This document shows positions 7,116 to 15,830 of a stretch of DNA of 64,000 nucleotides, in pieces. The notes below the pieces were generated by a model. It worked only from the letters and a program-made list of their open reading frames with translations. It made no database searches and was not told where the DNA came from. Origin of the DNA: Prolixibacteraceae bacterium (GTDB lineage: Bacteria > Bacteroidota > Bacteroidia > Bacteroidales > Prolixibacteraceae); contig JAIBEZ010000022.1 in the NCBI GenBank assembly GCA_019459485.1, positions 80,142 to 144,141 on the forward strand, given 5' to 3'. The position numbers and the translations under genes were made by a program. Each line of letters starts with the position of its first letter. Within the stretch, counting starts at the first letter, position 1.

Positions 7116-9923
7116 ATGCATCCCGGCAGAAACATAAAATATATCCTATTTCTCTTTTTCCTGCTTCACTTGACTCCCGGTTTTTCCAGCAAAAAAGTCA
7201 GGATTGGTTTTTCGCAATGCACTACTGCCGACAAGTGGAGGCAATCGCAGATCAGATTGATGGAAATTGAACTTGCGTTTTTCCCGAATATGGAATTGTC
7301 GATTAAAGATGCGAAAGACAATAACGAGAACCAGATCAGGCAAATCGAAGAATTTTTGAAAGAGGGAATTGATTTGCTGATTGTTTCGCCCAACGAATCG
7401 GAACCCATTACGTCCATTGTGGAAAAGGTATTTAAAAGCGGAATACCTGTAATCGTTATCGATCGCAAGGTGAATACTCCGTTTTACACGGCCTACATAG
7501 GCGGAAACAATTACCGGATTGGACAGGAAGCCGGGGCTTATGCAGCCAAACTGCTGAAGGGCAAGGGAAAAATACTGGAGATTTCGGGTCGTAAAGGATC
7601 GTCACCAGCCATCGAAAGGCACAATGGACTGGTGGATTTTCTAAAAAATTATCCTGAAATCCAGATCATCAAATCAGTTTCAGGCGAATGGAATTGGGAC
7701 AAAACGCGGGAGGTGATGCAGCAAATAGTTGCTTCATCGCTTGAGTTTGACCTGGTTTTCGCCCACAACGATGTGATGGCTCGCGAAGCTTTCAATGTGC
7801 TGCACGAACATGGAACCAGAAATGGAAAATTTATCCTGGGAGTTGATGGCCTTGCCGGAGATGATGCAGGAATTCAATATGTTATTGACAAAAAACTGAA
7901 TGCTACTTTTTTGTATCCTACCGGCGGAGAAACGGCCATCCAGATCGCGAACAAGATTCTTAACCGGCAGGCCTTTGAAAAAGAGAATATTCTCCCAACG
8001 ATGGTAATTGATTCGACCAATGCACCAATATTAAAAGTCCAGACCAACCAGGTTGAATTGCTCCATCAAAAAATTGAAAAGCAAAAATCCATTCTTGACA
8101 TCCAGATCTCAAAAAACCAGACCCAACGGCTGATCCTGATATTTTTAATTGCACTGCTGGTGCTTATCGCGGCATTGGTGATTTTGACTTTTCAGGCCTT
8201 CAGGAATAAAAAAATTGCCAATGAGAAACTGGAAGCCAAGAATCATAAAATTAAAAAGCAAAACATTGCCATACTCGAACAGCGCGACAAGTTGGTGGAA
8301 GTTAGTCAGCAGCTGGAAGAAGCCACGCAGGCGAAACTTCGTTTTTTCACCAATATCTCGCACGAGTTCCGTACTCCGTTAACTTTAATAAAAGGCCCGC
8401 TGGAAAACCTGATGCAATCGGAACAATATACATCCGAACAGCAAAACCAGTTTAAACTGATGCACCGGAACACGATCCGGCTATTGCGATTGGTGAACCA
8501 GTTAATGGACTTCAGAAAACTGGAAAATAAGAAGATGGAATTGGCAGCTTCAGAAAATGATTTGATCGCTTTTTTGCAGGAAACGAAAGACTCTTTTGCA
8601 TCGCTTGCCTCGGGCCGGAACATCGAATTGGACGTTGTTTGTCCTGAAAAGCAGTTGCCCGTTTGGTTCGACCGCGACAAGATGGACAAGGTATTGTTCA
8701 ACATTCTTTCCAACGCGTTTAAATTCACCTCCGATGGCGGAAAAATTACCATTTTGGCCAACAAAGTGATTCCAATGGTACCAGGAATTTACACCGAAGA
8801 AGTGCAAATTGAAATTAGAGATACCGGTATCGGTATGGCAGAAAAACATTTGGACAAGATCTTCGACCGGTTTTATCAGGCCGGAAAATCACATGCAGTG
8901 AAGGGAACAGGGCTTGGGCTCAACCTTTCAAAAGAATTTGTTGAAATGCACCGGGGGCGGATCAGCGTGAAAAGTGCTGAAGGAAAGGGAACTTCTTTTT
9001 TCATTTATCTGCCATTGGGAAGTCAGCATCTGCTGCCTGATGAAATGGTCATTGATGAAACGGTACAGGAACATAACTTAGACAACCAGATTTTAACCAG
9101 AGATTTGGCTGCTGATGAAATACCTTCAGCAACAATTCATGAAGGCAAAAATAAACCTGCTATTCTGGTGGTCGAAGATGTGTCGGATGTCAGGGAATTT
9201 ATCCGAATGAGCCTCGGGAGTCAGTATCAAATAATTGAAGCGAAGAACGGAAAAGATGGCCTTGAAAAGGCATTGGAAGAAGAGCCTGATTTGATTATCA
9301 GCGATATAATGATGCCTGTGATGGATGGACTGGAATTGACCCGGCATTTGAAAACAGACATGAAAACCTGTCATATTCCGATTATCCTGTTGACAGCCAA
9401 GGCCGCGCTGGAGCATAAACTGGAAGGTCTGGAAGAGGGCGCCGATTCGTACATTCCAAAACCGTTTAACAGCCGTCACCTGCAGGTCAGGGTGAAAAAA
9501 CTGCTTGAGTTGCGTGCCAAAATCAGGGAACATTACAAGGAACAACTCGATTTTCAGGAAAAAGAAAGTGATTTGAACCGGCTGGATAAAAAATTCCTGT
9601 CGAAAATCACCCAGATTGTTGAGCAAAATAGTGGAAACGAAGACCTGAGCGTTGACGATCTCGGGCATAAACTGGGAATGTCGAGGGTACACCTTTACCG
9701 CAAAATAAAAAAGCTGACCGATATGTCGGTCAGCGAATTTGTTACTTCGGTAAAACTACGGAAGTCGCTTGAACTGCTCCGGAACAGCGGGAAAACAATT
9801 GCCGAAATTGCCTATGAAGTGGGATTTTCATCTCCATCATACTTCACACGATGTTTTAAAGAGCAATTTAAAATGTCGCCCAGTGATTATCAGAATAAAA
9901 ATAAATCTACTTCGCAGGAGTAA
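7116..9923 (+). CDS. Hybrid two-component regulator with periplasmic sugar-binding sensor (fructan locus)
   Basis: A single-chain sensor and transcription factor of 935 residues. It has a signal peptide, a type I periplasmic-binding-protein fold (about 25-305; IGFSQCTTADKWR, VIVIDRKVNTPF, FAHNDVMA), a transmembrane helix at about 337-360, a HisKA domain with His416 in FTNISHEFRTPL, and a HATPase domain (NAFKFTSDGG, DTGIGMAE, GTGLGLNLS). A receiver follows with Asp730 in DIMMPVMDG, then an AraC-type double HTH (about 830-930, ending FKEQFKMSPSDYQ). BT1754 of B. thetaiotaomicron has this architecture, binds fructose, and controls a levan locus. The neighbouring GH32 operon makes the same role likely here. 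The last 17 bp overlap the end of the convergent DUF1080 gene. Confidence 0.93.
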   Translation: MHPGRNIKYILFLFFLLHLTPGFSSKKVRIGFSQCTTADKWRQSQIRLMEIELAFFPNMELSIKDAKDNNENQIRQIEEFLKEGIDLLIVSPNESEPITSIVEKVFKSGIPVIVIDRKVNTPFYTAYIGGNNYRIGQEAGAYAAKLLKGKGKILEISGRKGSSPAIERHNGLVDFLKNYPEIQIIKSVSGEWNWDKTREVMQQIVASSLEFDLVFAHNDVMAREAFNVLHEHGTRNGKFILGVDGLAGDDAGIQYVIDKKLNATFLYPTGGETAIQIANKILNRQAFEKENILPTMVIDSTNAPILKVQTNQVELLHQKIEKQKSILDIQISKNQTQRLILIFLIALLVLIAALVILTFQAFRNKKIANEKLEAKNHKIKKQNIAILEQRDKLVEVSQQLEEATQAKLRFFTNISHEFRTPLTLIKGPLENLMQSEQYTSEQQNQFKLMHRNTIRLLRLVNQLMDFRKLENKKMELAASENDLIAFLQETKDSFASLASGRNIELDVVCPEKQLPVWFDRDKMDKVLFNILSNAFKFTSDGGKITILANKVIPMVPGIYTEEVQIEIRDTGIGMAEKHLDKIFDRFYQAGKSHAVKGTGLGLNLSKEFVEMHRGRISVKSAEGKGTSFFIYLPLGSQHLLPDEMVIDETVQEHNLDNQILTRDLAADEIPSATIHEGKNKPAILVVEDVSDVREFIRMSLGSQYQIIEAKNGKDGLEKALEEEPDLIISDIMMPVMDGLELTRHLKTDMKTCHIPIILLTAKAALEHKLEGLEEGADSYIPKPFNSRHLQVRVKKLLELRAKIREHYKEQLDFQEKESDLNRLDKKFLSKITQIVEQNSGNEDLSVDDLGHKLGMSRVHLYRKIKKLTDMSVSEFVTSVKLRKSLELLRNSGKTIAEIAYEVGFSSPSYFTRCFKEQFKMSPSDYQNKNKSTSQE

Positions 9924-10884
9924 TAATGATGTTTCTGTAATCAGCAGGTTGGTGATCTCCCTGAAGCATAATTGGACCCGGTTCACCTTCTTTGCTGTCA
10001 ATTGCCCCACCGGTAATTCCCGGGATAATCTGGTCACAAATAACTATTTTACCATTTGCCTCAATTGTAACGCGCCGGCCAATCAATGTAATGTCATACG
10101 TTTGCCACTCACCCGGAGATTTTGCCACATTTTCATTCGGTGTCAGGAAACCATAAACCCCTCCAAGGTAAACCGATGAAGGTTCTTTTCCTTTGCTATC
10201 TTCGATCTGTACTTCATACCGGCCTCTTAAATATATACCGGTATTACCTTCTTCAGGATACCTGAACTCAATGTGCAATTTAAAATCATCAAACTTTTGA
10301 TTGGTAATTAGGTTGGTTCCGGGCTTTGGACTTCTCAGGATTCCGTTTTCAACCACCCATTGATTATTTGATTTTTGTGGATGCCAGGCATCGAGATTCC
10401 GGCCATCAAAAAGAGCGATTGGCGTTCCCCATTCAGGAGTAGTATTTCTTTTAAGCAAAGGCGCTCTTTCTCCAACGAATGAATGTTTGTTGCCTGAACT
10501 ACTTGTAATCACACCCTTGAGTTTGTCATTTTCAATAGTTCCTTCAAAAACCATGTCCTTGTCTGCGTTATCCCATTGAGGTGGAATACTAAACGTGATT
10601 TTTCCGTCACTAACATTTACTTTTGAAATCGGCCGGGCGCTTCCTGACTCAGCAACAAAATAACCAACAAGCGTGGTTAATCCTGAAAGTTTAACTTCCA
10701 GCCAGGAAGGAACAGACTGATCTCCCATTTGAACAGTGATGTCCCAACGGCCAATAATTGGCTGATCTCCGGCAGTTGTATTACTGCTTTGTGAAGTAAA
10801 AGATATCGAAACAAACAAAGTCAGGGCTATTAACAAATAGTAGAATTTGCTACTAAACATTGAAAAAAATCGAGTGTGTTTCAT
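9907..10884 (-). CDS. DUF1080 (3-keto-disaccharide hydrolase family) protein
   Basis: A 325-residue exported protein with a signal peptide (about 1-28). Residues about 40-145 form a beta-rich domain (IIGRWDITVQMGDQSVPSW...) that often precedes DUF1080. Residues about 150-325 are the DUF1080 jelly-roll (PIALFDGRNLDAWHP, NLITNQKFDDFKLHIEFRYP, NTGIYLRGRYEVQI, GPIMLQGDHQP). Members of this Pfam family have been linked to cleavage of 3-keto-glycosides. The gene is transcribed on its own from a region holding a long inverted repeat (10931-10971) and lies between the fructan operon and the hybrid sensor. With the nearby Gfo/Idh oxidoreductase it could form a redox-based glycoside-cleaving set, but no direct linkage is shown. 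Confidence 0.88.
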   Translation of the reverse strand: MKHTRFFSMFSSKFYYLLIALTLFVSISFTSQSSNTTAGDQPIIGRWDITVQMGDQSVPSWLEVKLSGLTTLVGYFVAESGSARPISKVNVSDGKITFSIPPQWDNADKDMVFEGTIENDKLKGVITSSSGNKHSFVGERAPLLKRNTTPEWGTPIALFDGRNLDAWHPQKSNNQWVVENGILRSPKPGTNLITNQKFDDFKLHIEFRYPEEGNTGIYLRGRYEVQIEDSKGKEPSSVYLGGVYGFLTPNENVAKSPGEWQTYDITLIGRRVTIEANGKIVICDQIIPGITGGAIDSKEGEPGPIMLQGDHQPADYRNIIITPAK

Positions 10885-10930
10885 TGCAGATTATTTTTTT
10901 AATAATGCACTAAAGTACGGTTTTATCTAT

Positions 10931-10971
10931 AAATGATTGAGAAATGTTTTTATAAATCAGATCAATCATTT
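10931..10971. promoter_or_regulatory. 10-bp inverted repeat upstream of the DUF1080 gene
   Basis: AAATGATTGA (10931-10940) and its exact complement TCAATCATTT (10962-10971) are separated by 21 bp. A near-consensus -7 element for the minus strand lies at 10910-10917 (TACTTTAG on that strand). The repeat would therefore cover and flank the -33 region, as an operator would. Confidence 0.4.
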
Positions 10972-10992
10972 TTAATTGCCAATCTAAACAGG

Positions 10993-11041
10993 AGGCAAGC
11001 CTTCTGCGGCTTGCCTGTTCCTCTCGGTAGCAACAGCTACC
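10993..11041 (-). terminator. Tandem hairpins at the end of the GH32 operon
   Basis: Two perfect hairpins follow the last GH32 gene. GGTAGC-AACA-GCTACC (11026-11041) covers the stop codon, and AGGCAAGCC-6 nt-GGCTTGCCT (10993-11016) lies just beyond. Neither is followed by a strong U-run on the minus strand, so this is a 3' end or mRNA-stabilising structure rather than a textbook intrinsic terminator. Confidence 0.5.
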
Positions 11042-12620
11042 AGATTCGCTTCAGGCCGTGAAATTCAGCTTTTTCCAACAACAAATCACCGCCGGTTGAG
11101 AATACTTTCAGCTTGGTGAAATTCTCTGTCGGAAAAGCGATATCGGTCATCACCAGTTTCCCGCCATCCACAAACAGCTCTGTTGATGCAGCATCCACAA
11201 AAATCCTCAATTGCAGATGTCCGCCCGCGGTGTAGGACGCCTTCGAAATCCCTGCAAATTCTTTTGAAAATGTGGAAAGACCGGCAGCCCTGCGATCAAC
11301 AAAAAATTGTTTCTGACTGATCGAATAGCCGATTACCAATTTTTCCTGAAGATTGTTTTCCAGCACAATGCCCAGCGAATCAACTTTGCCGTTTTCGAGG
11401 TCAAAGTCAAAAATCAGCTCGCTTTGGCTGAGCGTAATACTATCCAGTGCCATTTCCTTTTCGCCTGAAATGTTTTGTGTGGCATGATAAACCGGAGTTG
11501 TTCCACCGCGAAGTACTTCGAGTTCTCTTACAGGTTTCGAAACCAGCAAATAACTGTTGTTCTGACTGATCAGCGACAATTCGCGCGGAATTGTTGTGGC
11601 ACTGCGCCAAACGGTGGTTGGTACAACATTGGCATACTGCCAGTTGCTCATCCAACCAATAAAAAGCCTGCGGCCATCAGTGTCCGGAACATTCGACCAG
11701 GTTACACCAGCGTAATTATCGCGGCCCCAGTCCACCCATTTCTCATTGGTCTCGTCAGGAGTAAACTTTTTTCCGTCGAACTCACCGGTAAAATACTGGT
11801 TGGCAGAGCCTCCGTTTGGTCCGCCGGGATTGATATTGACCAACATCACCCATTTGGAAACATCGCTTCCCTCCACTTTTAGCGGAAACAAATCCGGACA
11901 TTCCCAAACTCCGCCATGAGCGCCGATTCCTTTTCCGAATTCACTTTCAAATTTCCAGCTGATTAAATTGGGCGATGAATAAAGATGCACCCTGTCCTGA
12001 ACGGCCAGAATCATTACCCATTTGCCTGTTTCATTGTGCCAGAATACTTTTGGGTCACGAAAATCGGGAATTCCGGGGCTTTCGAGTACCGGATTGTTGG
12101 CGTATTTGGTCCATGTGCGACCTTTATCGGTGCTAAAAGCCAGCGCCTGACTCTGCGGAGTTTTGCTTCCGCTTTTTTCAAGCATCACATTGTGGTAAGT
12201 GTAAATAGCTACCAGCGGCGGGTTTTCTGCAGTGCCTAAACCCGATGTGTTTTTGAGGTCGGCAACCGCACTTCCCGAGAAAATCCATCCCAGCGAATCG
12301 GGGTAAATGGCAACGGGCATGTGTTCCCAATGAACCAGATCTTTGCTGATGGCATGTCCCCAGTGCATCGGTCCCCAAACAGTACTGTCGGGATAATACT
12401 GGTAAAACAGGTGGTATTCACCTTCATAATAAACCATGCCATTCGGGTCGTTCATCCAGTTGGCTTCAGGAGTAAAATGAAATTGAGGGCGGTATTGTTC
12501 GGTGTAATAGTAACTTACAGCTTCGCTGCTCTTTTTGGAATATTGATTGCACCCAACAAGCAGAACAGCGATTAAAATGCTGACTACTATTCCAATAATT
12601 GTATAAGAGTTTCTTTTCAT
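11037..12620 (-). CDS. GH32 fructan beta-fructosidase/levanase lipoprotein
   Basis: A 527-residue lipoprotein (lipobox LLVGC, Cys24) of glycoside hydrolase family 32, which hydrolyses beta-fructosides such as levan, inulin and sucrose. All three catalytic motifs are intact: the nucleophile Asp58 in WMNDPNG, Asp189 in the transition-state RDP motif (DFRDPKVFW), and the acid/base Glu240 in WECPDLF. The five-bladed propeller (to about 370) is followed by the usual C-terminal beta-sandwich (ELFVDGGKLVMTDIAFP). Its ATG overlaps the TGA of the preceding gene (ATGA), indicating translational coupling. It is the last gene of the fructan operon. Exo or endo action and fructan linkage cannot be told from sequence. 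Confidence 0.94.
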   Translation of the reverse strand: MKRNSYTIIGIVVSILIAVLLVGCNQYSKKSSEAVSYYYTEQYRPQFHFTPEANWMNDPNGMVYYEGEYHLFYQYYPDSTVWGPMHWGHAISKDLVHWEHMPVAIYPDSLGWIFSGSAVADLKNTSGLGTAENPPLVAIYTYHNVMLEKSGSKTPQSQALAFSTDKGRTWTKYANNPVLESPGIPDFRDPKVFWHNETGKWVMILAVQDRVHLYSSPNLISWKFESEFGKGIGAHGGVWECPDLFPLKVEGSDVSKWVMLVNINPGGPNGGSANQYFTGEFDGKKFTPDETNEKWVDWGRDNYAGVTWSNVPDTDGRRLFIGWMSNWQYANVVPTTVWRSATTIPRELSLISQNNSYLLVSKPVRELEVLRGGTTPVYHATQNISGEKEMALDSITLSQSELIFDFDLENGKVDSLGIVLENNLQEKLVIGYSISQKQFFVDRRAAGLSTFSKEFAGISKASYTAGGHLQLRIFVDAASTELFVDGGKLVMTDIAFPTENFTKLKVFSTGGDLLLEKAEFHGLKRIW

Positions 12621-14176
12621 CTTATGTTGTTTAAGTTTGTATTATTACTTTTTAGTTTCGAAATATTTCCATTGGTCAGTTTAATTTTACCATGATCGGC
12701 AAACAATTTAATGCTATTAAAGGCTTCAGTAGGGAAGATCCGTTCAGTCATAACAATCAGACCGTTTTTTGCAAACAATTCTACCGATGAACCATCAATT
12801 ATCAGATGCCAACCCATCGAAGATTCATTTTCCACGTACGGCGCGTAGTTTACCCACTTAAAATCGGGTGATTCAATATAATTCCCGGCATTTGTACGGT
12901 CGATAAAGAAATATTTCTCCAGATTATTGTACCCAATAATCAATTTTTCACCGGTGGCATTTGACAATTCAATCCCAAATTTTTCAGCAAATCCAAATTG
13001 CGTCATATTGCTGGTATTGAAATTCAGTTTTAATTCAGTTGGAGTTTCAAAATCGTGATGAAATTCAACTAAACCTTCAATTTCAGTTTCTTCCAGCATG
13101 TTCTTATCCTGTTGAACTGTATGTAGTTCTCTGGCTGGCTGTGCATTCAGCAAGTATTCATTGTGTTTTTTTACCAATGATAACTCTCGCGGAAATGTCA
13201 ATATTCCTCTCCAGCCTCTTGCTGGTATCAGATTGGCATATTGCCAGTTATTCATCCATCCGACAAAAAGAGTACGTTCGTTAGCTGAATCCTGACAGGT
13301 GATTCCGGCGTAGTTGTCTTTCCCGTAATCAACCCATTTTGGTTTTTCCCCAATGAATTCAAATTCGTGGCCATCAAAATTTCCGGGGAAATACTGAATA
13401 CCCGAGCCGCCGTTGAGTGCACCCTGATCAACACTTACTCCAAGAACCCATTTGGTTTCATCTTCCCCGTTTACTCTAAGGCGAAATAAATCAACATATT
13501 CCCAGGTTCCGGTATGAGATCCTTTGCCTGCTCCGAAGTCACTTTCGAAGGTCCAATTTATTAAATCTGTCGATGAGTAAAAACTCACACGATCACTCCT
13601 GGACCCTACCATGATCCATTTCCCGCTTTCATCATGCCAGATTAATCTTGGATATTTACATTCCTGTAAATCTGAAATAGTGGAATCTGATTTGGAATTG
13701 TGCTTCGACCATGTTTGTCCATTGTCAAGGCTAAAAACCAAAGCAAGGTTATTAAAATCAATCACTCCGGCAAAATGGTTATCATCTTTGTGTAATAAAG
13801 CCAAAGCCACCCAAGGCGCTTTGCCATCTTTGCCTAAGCCTGAAGTATTTCGCACATCAACAACTGTAGTGGATAACAGGACTTCAGCTAAGCCGTCGGG
13901 TAAAATTATTTTCACATCATGCTGCCAATCTATCAGGTCTTTGCTCTGGGCATGTCCCCATTCCAATTTTCCAGATTCAGAACTGTCGGATAAAAATTGA
14001 TAAAACAAGTGGTAATCGCTTCCATCGGAAACTAAACCAATGGCATCACTCGTCCAAACTTTTCCGGGAGAAAAATGGATGGCCGGCTGGTACTTTTCCA
14101 TAGTGCCGGCTGGTTTTTTCTGTAAACAACCCTGGCTTAAAAGTATTACTAAAATGATTACTGATAACTGCTTCAT
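12617..14176 (-). CDS. GH32-like lipoprotein with degenerate active site
   Basis: A 519-residue lipoprotein (lipobox LSQGC, Cys17) clearly homologous to the two flanking GH32 enzymes over its full length, including the C-terminal sandwich (ELFAKNGLIVMTERIFP). Its motifs are altered. WMNDPNG is WTSDAIG (Asp44 kept), the RDP motif is replaced by K174-Y175-P176 (CKYPRLIW), and WECPDLF is WEYVDLF (Glu226 kept). Loss of the Arg and Asp of RDP should badly impair classical hydrolysis. The frame is intact and coupled to the next gene by ATGA, so it looks maintained rather than decayed. It may be a fructan-binding pseudoenzyme or have altered specificity; both are inference. Confidence 0.9.
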   Translation of the reverse strand: MKQLSVIILVILLSQGCLQKKPAGTMEKYQPAIHFSPGKVWTSDAIGLVSDGSDYHLFYQFLSDSSESGKLEWGHAQSKDLIDWQHDVKIILPDGLAEVLLSTTVVDVRNTSGLGKDGKAPWVALALLHKDDNHFAGVIDFNNLALVFSLDNGQTWSKHNSKSDSTISDLQECKYPRLIWHDESGKWIMVGSRSDRVSFYSSTDLINWTFESDFGAGKGSHTGTWEYVDLFRLRVNGEDETKWVLGVSVDQGALNGGSGIQYFPGNFDGHEFEFIGEKPKWVDYGKDNYAGITCQDSANERTLFVGWMNNWQYANLIPARGWRGILTFPRELSLVKKHNEYLLNAQPARELHTVQQDKNMLEETEIEGLVEFHHDFETPTELKLNFNTSNMTQFGFAEKFGIELSNATGEKLIIGYNNLEKYFFIDRTNAGNYIESPDFKWVNYAPYVENESSMGWHLIIDGSSVELFAKNGLIVMTERIFPTEAFNSIKLFADHGKIKLTNGNISKLKSNNTNLNNIR

Positions 14177-14192
14177 TGAGTTAAGTTTTAGT

Positions 14193-15746
14193 TCACTGCC
14201 TGATAATGGATTTGTTTAAAGCCGAAATAGTATAAGTTCTTAAAAAATCTTTTCCTGAATTACTATGAACTTTGAGAAATCGGTATTCATATTTTGGAAA
14301 AAATAGGGTGGTCATAACTTTTTCGCCTTTGTTAATAAAGATTTCAAGTGAAGATTTGTCAACCAAAAGTTGGAGGAAAATTTTTGAACTTTGTGGAATG
14401 AACTTGCATTTAATCGGTCGTTTAAACATTGGGCTGAAGTCAGTAATTCCGGAATTACTCCTGTCGACAACAAATTCAGTATTTGCTTTGCTGTAACTGA
14501 TGATCATTTTTTCAAGTTCATTTCCCATCGAAATTTCGAAATCATCGGTGAGCGTGGCATCAATTTCCATTTCAACCAAATAACTTCCGGTGCCAACAAT
14601 TTCATTGTTGTTCAGATCAAGTCCGTTCAACGGAGTGCTGGCAGTTGACGTATGTTGAGCGTCTTTCAAAGTATTCAATTCATCTAACAGTGGAAAATGA
14701 AGTTTGTATTTTCCGTTAGTTTCCGCCAGTTTAACCTCTCTTGCAACAGTCATCGCGCCTCGCCATCCTATGGTTGGTGTCGAGCCGGCATAGACCCAAT
14801 TGCTCATCCATCCCATAAAAATTCGTTGTCCATCTTTTGCAGGAATATCGCTCCAACTTACTCCGGCATAGTTGTCAACCCCATAGTCGGCCCAAAGAAC
14901 CTCCTGATTTTCCGCGGTAAATGTTTTTCCATTGAAACTGCCGATGAAATATTGAGTTGAACTTCCGCCATTTGGCTCGCTCGATTCTCCACCGCCAATA
15001 CTAACCAGCAGTGCCCATTTGCGTGCACCTTTGCTGTCAGTTAATTCAAATAAATCCGGACATTCCCATACTCCGCCATGATATCCCTGGTTTTCTCCGA
15101 AATCACTTTCGAAATTCCAGTCTTTTAAATTCTGCGATGAGTAAATTTTAATCTTGTTACCGGCTGCCAGCACCATAATCCATTTATTCATGGGTTCGTA
15201 CCAAATTACTTTTGGATCCCTGAAGTCTGTAATTCCGGGGTTTTTCAAAACCGGGTTTCCCGAATATTTTACCCATGTGGTTCCCTTGTCGGTGCTGAAA
15301 GCCAGACTTTGCTGTTGCAGGCCCCCAAAATTTTGATGGTGTGTGAAAATGGCCACCAAAGGAGCATTGGCATTGCTTTTAAAACCCGCAGTATTGTTTT
15401 TATCGACAACAGCACTTCCTGAGAAAATGTAACCCAATTCATCAGGATAGAGTTTGGTGCCTTTATCTTCCCAATGAAACAAATCAGTGCTGGTTGCGTG
15501 TGCCCAATGCATTGGCCCCCAGTTTACACCATTCGGATAATACTGATAGAAAAGGTGATAAGTGCCATCAGAATAAACCATTCCATTTGGATCGTTCATC
15601 CAGTTCTTTGGTGGGGTAAAATGATAGAAAGGTCTGAGGTCATGATGTTTCATAACCTGACGTTCGTCTGTTTCATCAGATTCATTCTGTCTGCACCCAA
15701 AAACAATCAGGCTCATTAAAAGGATTATTACGAGTTTAGTTTTCAT
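14193..15746 (-). CDS. GH32 fructan beta-fructosidase/levanase lipoprotein
   Basis: A 517-residue lipoprotein (lipobox IVFGC, Cys18) of GH32. The catalytic triad is complete: Asp52 in WMNDPNG, Asp177 in FRDPKVIW, and Glu228 in WECPDLF. The lipidated cysteine is followed by an acidic run (RQNESDETDE), which resembles lipoprotein surface-export signals of Bacteroidota, so this may be the enzyme displayed outside the cell. It is the first of three GH32 genes and lies 84 bp after the DUF4960 gene, beyond a hairpin with a short U-run (15793-15819). It lies 16 bp before the degenerate GH32 gene in transcription order. Confidence 0.94.
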   Translation of the reverse strand: MKTKLVIILLMSLIVFGCRQNESDETDERQVMKHHDLRPFYHFTPPKNWMNDPNGMVYSDGTYHLFYQYYPNGVNWGPMHWAHATSTDLFHWEDKGTKLYPDELGYIFSGSAVVDKNNTAGFKSNANAPLVAIFTHHQNFGGLQQQSLAFSTDKGTTWVKYSGNPVLKNPGITDFRDPKVIWYEPMNKWIMVLAAGNKIKIYSSQNLKDWNFESDFGENQGYHGGVWECPDLFELTDSKGARKWALLVSIGGGESSEPNGGSSTQYFIGSFNGKTFTAENQEVLWADYGVDNYAGVSWSDIPAKDGQRIFMGWMSNWVYAGSTPTIGWRGAMTVAREVKLAETNGKYKLHFPLLDELNTLKDAQHTSTASTPLNGLDLNNNEIVGTGSYLVEMEIDATLTDDFEISMGNELEKMIISYSKANTEFVVDRSNSGITDFSPMFKRPIKCKFIPQSSKIFLQLLVDKSSLEIFINKGEKVMTTLFFPKYEYRFLKVHSNSGKDFLRTYTISALNKSIIRQ

Positions 15747-15792
15747 TCAAGCGTTTTCAGGATATATTAAGTACAAAACAAGAGTGAAAGAT

Positions 15793-15819
15793 AAAAGCAG
15801 GGATCAAATGACCCCTGCT
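15793..15819 (-). terminator. Intra-operon terminator-like hairpin (SusCD block / GH32 block)
   Basis: On the minus strand AGCAGGG pairs with CCCTGCT around a 10-base loop (a further G-U pair may extend it) and is followed by TTTTAT. It lies between the DUF4960 gene and the first GH32 gene. It could lower expression of the enzymes relative to the SusCD proteins or protect the 3' end of the upstream message. Confidence 0.6.
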
Positions 15820-15830
15820 CTATATTATCC

